Assembly: GCA_012838875.1 (NCBI GenBank)
Contig: DUOL01000256.1
Location: 1 to 5,466 of the forward strand
DNA length: 5,466 nucleotides
Direction of reading: 5' to 3'
From: Bacteroidales bacterium
GTDB taxonomy: Bacteria; Bacteroidota; Bacteroidia; Bacteroidales; WCHB1-69
Shown here: positions 1 to 5,466 of the stretch, piece by piece
How positions within the stretch are numbered: position 1 is the stretch's first letter
How the letters are laid out: every line of letters begins with the position of its first letter
The notes under the pieces: generated by a model
The model's input: only the letters and a program-made list of their open reading frames with translations
Told to the model about the DNA's origin: nothing
Database searches by the model: none
Made by a program: the position numbers and the translations under genes

Positions 1-3000
1 ACTATAACAGTACACACTATGCGTATACGTATTCCTATATGCCATCTTCAGGTTCTTATAGTTATCGACAAATATGGTGGACGCATAATTATTTTACATC
101 TTGTGACCCAGAGAGTTATAATTTTGCGTATAGTTATCATACGACTTCAAGTTCTAGCTATATTCCTGATTTAAAATTAACCATAGCAGACCAATGTATC
201 CCTTGCTCAACGGCGACTAATCTACAAGTTACTTCAACCACTAGTTATACGGCTACATTTACGCTTACTAATAATGCAGGAGTAGGAGAATATGAATATG
301 AAGTAGGACCTGTAGGATTTAGACCGGGAGATGGTAACGGTATGCGAGGTACGACTACTTTGCCCTATACAATAGAGCCTTTACAACCCAATACCCCTTA
401 TGATTTGTATGTACGTCCTGTGTGTCCTGAATATGAAAATGCTAATAATTGGTCTCGAAAAGCTACTTTTGCTACGAAATGTGGAACAACCACTGCTTTA
501 TCCTATACGAATGCCCGAACAAGCACAAATTACAGTACAGAATTTCCGTTCTGGAGCGGGACACACTTTTCCTATTCTCAATCACTATATGAACCTGAGG
601 AGTTAGGCTTAATAAGAGGAGAACCTAAATGGATAGAGGGCATAAGTTTACGTGTTCCGAATGATCGTATTAATTCTTCTTATTATGTAGAACCTGATAT
701 TTTCTTTGGACAAGTTCCATCTTCAACTCATGGTTTTGCATCTCCAACTAGTAAATCAAGTTATTTACTCTATCCTCAATTGACACAAGTTCTTAATAGT
801 AAAACGATTTATTATCCTTCTGAAAACTCTTCAAACCCTAATACTTATCCCTATTATGAAAATGTATCTTCTAGCTATTGGTGGAATTTTCAACTGGATA
901 AACCCTATTATTGGGATGGAGAATCCAATATCGTAATAGGATTCTATAAAGGAATAGCTAATACAACTTATTCTCACTATTTCTATTGCCATACTCCCCA
1001 GGAATCTCACTCTTACAAAACAATAGCTATATACCATAATGATAATAATATAGGAGGTGTGTTTATGCATCCGAAATCTCCGGGATTTATTAACAGCTAT
1101 AGTAGTTCCACATATTCAGCTCAAGTTCCGGATATTCGTTTTAGAGTATATGATTGTGTTAATTCTTGTCCCGAAGTTACGGATATCGCTGCAGATCCTG
1201 ATAGCACTACCAAAACCTCCGCTTTCGTTACTTGGACAGAAAACGGTACGGCGACAGCTTGGGAAGTACAATACGGATTGTATGGAACAACCAATTATAC
1301 TACCATTTATACCACTGATACTAATGTAAAACTGGAAGGTTTATATACCGGCATGTCTTATCAAGTGAATGTTAGAGCGGTTTGTTATGCAGGTGATACC
1401 TCCAATGTAGCTACCGGTTATTTCACTACGCTATGTCAAGATACTATGGACCTACCATATAGTGAAGACTTTAACGGCTCTTATGGTACGTCACTCCTCG
1501 AACATTGTTGGGATGATGGTACGTTATCAGGTCAAAACGATAAACCGACCATAACTTCAGATGCTATAACATTCCCAGCTTGTACTACTGCCGCCTACGC
1601 AGTATCTCCGGCATTTAGAACGAATGCAATAGGTGAAATGTATGTGCAATTCAAAGCAAAAGGGGATCCGGGTGCTACCGTTCAATTAGCGGTGGTAGAA
1701 GATCCTACGGACTTAGATTTTGGAGTAACTTATTGCGGAGACCCCATTGGCTTAACCAATACATGGACAGGTTATGAACAATCGTTAGCCGATTACCAAG
1801 GTAGTGCTGCAAAACATATTGCCTTTATCAGTAATGGTACACTGTTGTCTGTTGATGATGTAAATATTTTCTCTTGTCGTGTACCTCAGAACTTAACCTA
1901 CAGTAATGTAACAAGTACGACTGTTGATTTACAATGGCAAAAAGGGAATATAGAGACCGACTGGGAAATTCGTTACTCTTTAGTGGGTAGCAATCCCGAT
2001 TTAGATGGTAGTGGTACTATTGTTCCGGTTTCAGGTAATGCTAATCAAGGTTATACCCTACATTTAGAACAGTATAAGAATTATCAGGTAGAAGTTCGTG
2101 CGATTTGTGGCGAATTTTCAAGTCTATTTGGTAATCGTGTTTCTTTCCATACACCGAAGACTCCAGGCGAGATTCCCTATTTCTGCGATTTTGAAGATTC
2201 GTTGGAAAACTTTGGTTGGACGTTAAATGAAGGTCTACAACAGACAAATGAATGGGCGTTAGGTACGGCAACTAATAATGGAGGTCAACAATCCTTGTAC
2301 ATATCAGATGATAACGGTGCGAACAACTCCTACAATAATACTCGCGCATCGTATGCCTTTGCATGGCGAGATATTCAATTTGATAACAGTTTACGTTATG
2401 TTCTCTCGTTCGACTGGCGAGCTTTAGGCGCTACGAATGATGATATTTATGTCTATTTAACCTCTCCTACGGTATTCCCACAAAACGGTACTTACTGGGG
2501 ACCCGATTCAGCCTTGAATACACAACCGCTGAACGGTTCGTTGGCATGGAAAAACTATGAAGTTACCATAGATAATAACGATTTACGATTAAGTAATAAA
2601 ATCTGGCGTCTAGTCTTTATGTGGAAAAATAATGACGCTGTTGGAGATATTCCTCCCGGAGCAATTGATAATATCAGTATATCGACTTCTTGCTTCCGTC
2701 CTACTGACCTAACTGCTAATGTGAACGGTAACACGGCATCATTGACTTGGTTGCCGGGTGGTATGGAGGATAGTTGGTTTGTACGCTATGAGAAAAATAG
2801 AGACGGTGTATGGCACATCTTACCCTCTAATCTGGTTTCCTATCAATTACCATTGGAAGAGTTGACTTATTATACTGTACAAGTGGCAGCTCTTTGTGGA
2901 AGTGATACGAGTTTTTGGAGTGACGCCGAAACCTTTATGGTACCGTGCTCGAATAGTACGCTTATAACACAAGGAACAGGTACTGCTTACAGTGAAAGAA

Positions 3001-5466
3001 TACCGTTAGATAATCGTACAAAATTCTCCTATTCTCAACAAATTTTTACGGCTTATGAATTAGAGAAGAGCGGTTCAATTAGTAAAATGGATTTCTATTA
3101 TGATTATGTAGTTCCTGCGACAGCTAAAAATACCAACGTTCGTTTCTATTTAGGTCATAGTGATAAAGTCCAATTTAACAATACAACCGATTGGATTGAT
3201 AAGAGTACGCTAACATTAGTGTATGACGGCACCTTTAATTGTACTCAAGGTTATAATGAAATTAATTTCACAACACCTTTTGAGTATAATGGAAATCATA
3301 GTTTAGTTCTATTAGTGGAAGACGAATCTAATAATAGTAACATGAATGCAGGTCGTTATCGTAAACATACGACTAGTGGCATTAACCGTACGATTTACTA
3401 TAATGGTAATACAGCTTACGTTTCGGGTAGTACGGCAGGTACTTTATTAGCCGAACGTAATAATATTCGTTTCACATTCTGTGATGCGACCGACATTTGT
3501 CAAGATTTAGAGAATGTTCAAATTAGCAATATTACGCCGACACAAGCCACAGCGACTTGGAGTTCACAAGGCGTCGCTACGAAATGGCAACTACGCTATC
3601 AAGTAGAACCTACAACAGCTAATGGAGAAGACGGTGAATGGATTTATGCGAATGATATTTCTTCCAGAAGCTACACAATGACTAATTTAACAGGCTTAAA
3701 TGACTACTATCGCGTACAAGTTCGCGGAACTTGTCCGGCTATTCCGGATACGAGTCGTTGGACGGAAGTGGTAGTTTATAATAATGGTTGTACAGCTCCG
3801 GAAACAACACTGTATGGTAAGAAGGAGAGTACGAGTCAGATTCAACCGTTCTATGGCAATACTTATTCTTTGACACAACAAATTTATACGCCAAATGAAG
3901 TGGGAATTTCTTCAGAAGGAGGCTATATTAACTCGTTAACCTTCGAGAAATCATCGGTAGCTATAGCAACAGCAAGACCAACAATCTATTTGGGAACGAC
4001 TACTCGGGATGAGTTTACAAGCTACGAGAGTGGACAGATTATTCAAAGTGGTAATCTCTCTAATGTTTACGGTCCTTATACAGGCACGATATCGTGGACA
4101 GCCACGACTATGACGTTCAACTTAGAGCGTCCCTTCTACTATAATGGTAGTGATAATTTAGTGGTTGCTATGTATATAGATAACCAGACGGTAACTTCGC
4201 CGGATTGTTACTCTACACAAGGCACAAAGAATAGGACAGCCTATTTCTATTGTGATGTAACTAATAAAGATAATGCTAATCCAAGTAGCGGCGCTACATT
4301 AGGAGCTAATGCTACAAATGGTGCGATAAGCAAATATCGTAGTGATATTCGTTTTGGTATGTGCGTGTCGTGTAGAAAACCGAGCAATATTTCGATGATT
4401 AATGCAACTCCGACAACGGCTACTCTAACTTGGACCGCAAATAGTGGAGAAAATCAGTGGATTGTAGAGTATGGAGCCAAAGGATTTGAAAAGGGAACCG
4501 GAGTATTCGATACGGTTTATACTACTCCGACCGTTACTTTGACTAATTTATCGAAAGGGAAATATTATGATATTTATGTAAAAGGTGTTTGTACGCCAAC
4601 CTTGATAAGTGGTTATGCTTCGACTCCTTATCTCTTTAGTACTCCTTGTGGAGTGGTAGATACGTTACCTTGGCGTGATAATTTAGACACTTGGGTCGCT
4701 GGTTATGGTAATAACTACTTCCCCTACAACGGTTCGACATATAACTATGATGCTTGTTGGTCTTTAGAGACAGGAACAGGATATGTAACGACTACGCAAC
4801 AAAAATCTTCTCCTAATTCTCTCTATTTAACAGGCGATGGTATGCAAACGGTTGCTACACTACCTGAATTTGATGAAGCAATTGAGAATTTACAAATTAC
4901 TTTTGAAGCCTATACACCTACAGCTAATAGTGCTATTAAAATCGGGGTTTGGTCAGAACAGTATGGTTTGTTTACAGAATTACATCAATTAGCTATACCG
5001 GTGAATAACCGTTGGGATAGTTATACCTTCCCCTTTACAAATTACGGACCAATGCAAGATCCGGGCGATCGCTTAGCATTCCAAATAGCCGGAACTAATA
5101 CCGTTTACATTGATAACGTGGTAGTGGAAGAGATTCCAAACTGTCAGAGACCTACACAGTTGACAACTATCAGCGGAACTGAAAATATTGTAACGGTAGA
5201 TTGGTTAAATCACGGCACTCCGGACGGCTATATTGTAGCTTACAAAGAGTATGGTCAAGATGATACTCAATGGGTTGAAGATTATACAACCGATAAGCCT
5301 TACACTTATCGCATAGGATGGAGTGGAATGGTAGAACTATGCCAAGTAAAAGTGAGAGCTATATGTGGACAGGATACCAGTGATTGGTCGCCAATAGCAC
5401 AATATACGACAGGATGTACCTATAATGCCTATGAAATTGATACGCTGACTACAGATATTTCGGAAA
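1..5466 (+). CDS. Giant Fn3/jelly-roll repeat surface protein, internal fragment (open at both ends)
   Basis: One reading frame, with codons starting at base 3, stays open for 1,821 codons across the whole window; bases 1-2 and 5466 belong to split codons. Its translation is composed wall to wall of recognisable extracellular beta modules: seven Fn3 domains alternating with two kinds of larger beta-sandwich. No start, signal peptide, transmembrane segment, sorting domain or stop lies in the window, so the full protein is longer than 1,821 residues. The composition is rich in Tyr, Thr, Asn and Ser, and cysteines are regularly spaced, as expected for an oxidised extracellular protein. Families with this make-up are common in Bacteroidota as secreted or cell-surface adhesin-like proteins, frequently exported by the type IX system; that export route is inferred. 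No protease, glycoside hydrolase or other catalytic signature is seen, so the specific function and ligand are unknown. No frameshift or internal stop suggests decay. Confidence 0.95.
3..203 (+). other. B0: C-terminal part of a B-type beta-sandwich module (partial)
   Basis: Residues 1-67. This is probably the tail of a module like B1. Its last strand, I-P-D-L-K-L around residues 54-59, followed by C65, matches the last strands of B1 (V-P-D-I-R-F then C385), B2 (N-N-I-R-F then C1160) and B3 (S-D-I-R-F then C1454). The visible part is strikingly aromatic, with twelve Tyr in the first 53 residues, several as Y-x-Y pairs, plus W25-W26. C34 sits in a Y-F-T-S-C context resembling the Y-F-Y-C motif of B1 and B3. 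The N-terminal half of the module lies upstream, so identity rests on the last strand and position only. Confidence 0.6.
204..479 (+). other. F1: fibronectin type III domain
   Basis: Residues 68-159. The domain opens with C68 and an N-L-Q-V first strand, and ends with the Fn3 tyrosine-corner pattern L127...Y133-D-L-Y-V-R-P-V-C141, followed by a W-S-R-K-A-T-F-A-T last strand. It is the most divergent of the seven: the strand-B tryptophan found in F2-F7 is replaced (A-T-F-T-L-T), and the strand-C tryptophan is replaced by tyrosines in E-Y-E-Y-E-V. The next module starts at C160, 19 residues after C141. Fn3 domains of this kind act as spacers or binding modules; no ligand can be read from the sequence. 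Confidence 0.75.
480..1166 (+). other. B1: B-type beta-sandwich module with a long aromatic insertion
   Basis: Residues 160-388. Shared signatures with B2 and B3 are F-S-Y-S-Q-S-L-Y (residues 189-196), a strand ending F-F-G at 234-236 (Y-L-G in the others), P-Y-Y-W-D-G at 301-306 followed by N-I-V, Y-F-Y-C at 326-329, and a last strand V-P-D-I-R-F (375-380) before C385. At about 229 residues it is clearly longer than B2 (184) and B3 (194). The extra length lies largely between residues 237 and 300 and is very aromatic. I do not recognise a named family with certainty; the fold assignment as a beta-sandwich is inferred from alternating hydrophobic strands and from its position between Fn3 domains. 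Confidence 0.65.
1167..1433 (+). other. F2: fibronectin type III domain
   Basis: Residues 389-477. It starts at C389 with V-T-D-I as first strand. Canonical Fn3 core positions are present: W411 in strand B (F-V-T-W), W420 and Y424 in strand C (A-W-E-V-Q-Y-G), and the L-Y-T-G-M-S-Y-Q-V-N-V-R-A-V-C stretch ending at C461. The domain closes with G-Y-F-T-T-L before C478, 17 residues after C461. This is a typical Bacteroidota extracellular Fn3 domain that links the B1 and J1 modules. Confidence 0.88.
1434..1874 (+). other. J1: choice-of-anchor J / MAM-like jelly-roll module
   Basis: Residues 478-624. It opens with C478 and the characteristic L-P-Y-S-E-D-F-N (484-491), then H-C-W (C502-W503), where this family normally has a conserved Trp. 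A-V-S-P-A-F follows, then Q-F-K-A-K-G, a T-W-T-G-Y-E-Q-S-L strand, and V-D-D-V-N-I-F (617-623) just before C625. The order (P-Y-x-x-D-F, W, S-P-A, W-x-x-Y, [VI]-D-[DN]-[VI]) is that of the jelly-roll adhesin domains seen in gingipain/haemagglutinin-type and T9SS-exported proteins of Bacteroidota. At about 147 residues it is the shortest of the three J modules. Additional cysteines are C527 and C578. Calcium binding is known in relatives but cannot be shown here. Confidence 0.78.
1875..2159 (+). other. F3: fibronectin type III domain
   Basis: Residues 625-719. It starts C-R-V-P-Q-N-L, with W645 in strand B (V-D-L-Q-W), W654 and Y658 in strand C (D-W-E-I-R-Y), and Y694-Q-V-E-V-R-A-I-C ending at C702. 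It closes with V-S-F-H-T-P. The loop between strands C and E carries a G-S-N-P-D-L-D-G-S-G segment longer than in F2. Unlike the other six Fn3 domains it is not followed by a boundary cysteine within 17-19 residues; the next cysteine is C728, inside J2. Confidence 0.88.
2160..2690 (+). other. J2: MAM-like jelly-roll module, C-D-F-E subtype
   Basis: Residues 720-896. It opens I-P-Y-F-C-D-F-E-D (724-732), followed by F-G-W at 737-739, then N-E-W-A-L-G-T-A-T, S-L-Y-I-S-D-D-N-G and Y-A-F-A-W-R-D-I. The F-D-W-R-A-L-G stretch comes next, then D-I-Y-V-Y-L, and it ends G-A-I-D-N-I-S-I (886-893) just before C897. These are hallmarks of the MAM-like/choice-of-anchor J domains of Bacteroidota: a P-Y-x-C-D-F-E opener, W-x-x-G, S-L-Y-I-S and S-F-D-W-R. 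It is the best conserved of the three J modules and differs from J1 and J3, which have a C-W pair instead. The D-D-N-G loop is a plausible metal site by analogy only. Confidence 0.85.
2691..2945 (+). other. F4: fibronectin type III domain
   Basis: Residues 897-981, the shortest of the seven at 85 residues. It starts C-F-R-P-T-D-L, has W916 in strand B (A-S-L-T-W), W925 and Y929 in strand C (S-W-F-V-R-Y), and a Y-Y-T-V-Q-V-A-A-L-C stretch ending at C965 (A-A-L in place of the usual R-A-V/I). The F-W-S-D-A-E-T-F strand then leads to boundary C982, 17 residues after C965. It joins the J2 and B2 modules. Confidence 0.87.
2946..3497 (+). other. B2: B-type beta-sandwich module
   Basis: Residues 982-1165. 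Signatures are F-S-Y-S-Q-Q-I-F-T-A-Y-E-L (1008-1020), I-S-K-M-D-F, R-F-Y-L-G-H (Y1049-L-G), T-D-W-I, L-V-Y-D-G, P-F-E-Y-N-G (1092-1097) followed by S-L-V-L-L-V, and the last strand R-N-N-I-R-F ending at C1160. This is the most compact and regular copy and serves as the reference for the B type. Similar modules (Y-S-Q-Q-I-Y, Y-L-G-x-T, P-F-x-Y-N-G) are familiar from large Fn3-containing proteins of Bacteroidales, but I cannot attach a reliable family name. Unlike B1 and B3 it has no Y-F-Y-C motif; its extra cysteine is C1080. Confidence 0.68.
3498..3788 (+). other. F5: fibronectin type III domain
   Basis: Residues 1166-1262, the longest of the seven. It starts at C1166, six residues after the last cysteine of B2. 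W1186 lies in strand B (A-T-A-T-W), W1195 and Y1199 in strand C (K-W-Q-L-R-Y), and Y-Y-R-V-Q-V-R-G-T-C ends at C1244. The extra length is in the C-to-E loop around residues 1200-1215 (T-T-A-N-G-E-D-G-E-W). After S-R-W-T-E-V the boundary cysteine C1263 follows 19 residues beyond C1244. Confidence 0.87.
3789..4370 (+). other. B3: B-type beta-sandwich module
   Basis: Residues 1263-1456. It shares Y-S-L-T-Q-Q-I-Y-T-P-N-E-V (1288-1300), I-N-S-L-T-F, T-I-Y-L-G-T (Y1329-L-G), P-F-Y-Y-N-G (1377-1382) followed by N-L-V-V-A-M, A-Y-F-Y-C (C1417), and the last strand S-D-I-R-F (1447-1451) before C1454. Cysteines 1454 and 1457 form a C-x-x-C across the junction with F6, as C65/C68 do between B0 and F1. 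The N-A-N-P-S-S-G-A-T-L-G-A-N-A-T-N-G stretch at about 1423-1441 looks like a small-residue loop. No catalytic motif is seen. Confidence 0.67.
4371..4646 (+). other. F6: fibronectin type III domain
   Basis: Residues 1457-1548. It starts C-R-K-P-S-N-I, has W1477 in strand B (A-T-L-T-W), W1486 and Y1490 in strand C (Q-W-I-V-E-Y-G), L-T-N-L as strand E, and Y-Y-D-I-Y-V-K-G-V-C ending at C1530. Y-L-F-S-T-P precedes boundary C1549, 19 residues after C1530. This is a standard copy with a normal core and no visible insertion or damage. Confidence 0.88.
4647..5141 (+). other. J3: choice-of-anchor J / MAM-like jelly-roll module
   Basis: Residues 1549-1713. It opens at C1549, with L-P-W-R-D-N-L (1555-1561), where the usual Y and F of P-Y-x-x-D-F are changed to W and L. 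A-C-W-S-L-E (C1585-W1586) follows, matching the C-W pair of J1. S-S-P-N-S-L-Y-L-T-G, Q-I-T-F-E-A-Y, R-W-D-S-Y-T-F and V-Y-I-D-N-V-V-V (1701-1708) come next, then C1714. The S-L-x-L near the centre and the [VI]-Y-I-D-N-V last strand are diagnostic for the jelly-roll family. At about 165 residues it is of normal size for the family. Confidence 0.78.
5142..5414 (+). other. F7: fibronectin type III domain
   Basis: Residues 1714-1804. It starts C-Q-R-P-T-Q-L, has W1734 in strand B (V-T-V-D-W), and tyrosine Y1743 where F2-F6 have the strand-C tryptophan, followed by Y1747. The strand C-Q-V-K-V-R-A-I-C has an additional cysteine (C1780) eight residues before the conserved C1788, at the position occupied by a tyrosine in most of the other copies. 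D-W-S-P-I-A-Q-Y-T-T leads to boundary C1805, 17 residues after C1788. Confidence 0.85.
5415..5466 (+). other. Start of the next non-Fn3 module (partial)
   Basis: Residues 1805-1821, beginning at boundary cysteine C1805. The strict alternation of the protein predicts a B- or J-type module here. The visible 17 residues show neither the early P-Y-x-x-D-F of a J module nor the Y-S-Q of a B module. A B type is slightly favoured because B modules also have 20-30 unremarkable residues before Y-S-Q, but the call is weak. Confidence 0.35.

Noticed and set aside
39..41. In-frame ATG (M13) as a possible gene start
   Set aside because: The frame is open and equally structured upstream of it. No signal peptide follows, and it lies in the middle of a B-module tail.
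400..606. Short + strand ORF of 68 codons in another frame
   Set aside because: It overlaps the F1/B1 coding region out of frame. Its translation has no domain pattern, while the long frame gives clear Fn3 and B motifs through the same bases.
831..1070. Minus-strand ORF of 79 codons with an Ile/Tyr-rich, membrane-like translation
   Set aside because: It is antisense to the aromatic, Tyr/Asn-rich B1 codons. The hydrophobicity is a by-product of complementing TAT and AAT codons.
1057..1329. + strand ORF of 90 codons starting with GTG next to the AGGAGGT sequence
   Set aside because: It is out of frame with the giant gene and spans the B1-F2 junction, where the long frame encodes V-P-D-I-R-F and the Fn3 tryptophans. 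No domain is recognisable in its own translation.
2041..2271. Minus-strand ORF of 76 codons
   Set aside because: It is antisense to the F3-J2 region, including the highly diagnostic I-P-Y-F-C-D-F-E segment. It has no recognisable domain of its own.
3696..3881. Minus-strand ORF of 61 codons
   Set aside because: It is antisense to the end of F5 and start of B3, with no supporting motif.
1434..5141. Gingipain- or haemagglutinin-like protease identity suggested by the J modules
   Set aside because: The J modules resemble the cleaved-adhesin domains of gingipains, but no caspase-like catalytic domain or His/Cys catalytic motif occurs in the window. The resemblance supports only an adhesin-type module.
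1..5466. DNA-level tandem repeats, CRISPR, IS ends or promoter/terminator elements
   Set aside because: No direct repeats with regular spacers, terminal inverted repeats, or stem-loops followed by T-tracts stood out on reading. The whole window is protein-coding, so isolated TATA- or TTTG-like strings were not counted as promoters.

Overview
The window lies entirely inside one very long protein-coding gene on the + strand. Reading codons from base 3 gives 1,821 consecutive sense codons with no stop, so the gene runs off both ends. In residue numbering used here, residue n is encoded at bases 3n to 3n+2. No start codon region, signal peptide, stop codon, promoter, terminator, RNA gene, mobile element or CRISPR array is visible. 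No non-coding stretch exists, and the minus strand carries nothing credible.

The protein is a modular, all-beta, secreted or surface-type polypeptide. Seven fibronectin type III (Fn3) domains can be recognised (F1 to F7). Each is separated from the next by a single larger beta-sandwich module of one of two kinds. J modules resemble the 'choice-of-anchor J'/MAM-like/cleaved-adhesin jelly rolls. B modules carry a Y-S-Q-x-[IL]-[YF] signature near the start, P-[FY]-x-[YW]-[ND]-G in the middle and an [DN]-[IL]-[RK]-[FL] last strand. The order is B0(partial)-F1-B1-F2-J1-F3-J2-F4-B2-F5-B3-F6-J3-F7-next module(partial). Cysteines sit at nearly every module boundary and once near the end of every Fn3 domain, giving a regular pattern compatible with disulphide-stabilised extracellular beads on a string.

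The module types, the Tyr/Thr/Asn/Ser-rich composition, the V-R-A-x-C strand of the Fn3 domains and the AT-rich DNA all point to a member of the Bacteroidota, most likely Bacteroidales. The genus cannot be determined. Proteins of this kind usually have a Sec signal peptide at the N-terminus and often a type IX secretion sorting domain at the C-terminus. Both would lie outside the window and are inferred, not seen. No catalytic domain is visible, so adhesion, polysaccharide or host-matrix binding, or a structural stalk are the reasonable roles, and none is proven.
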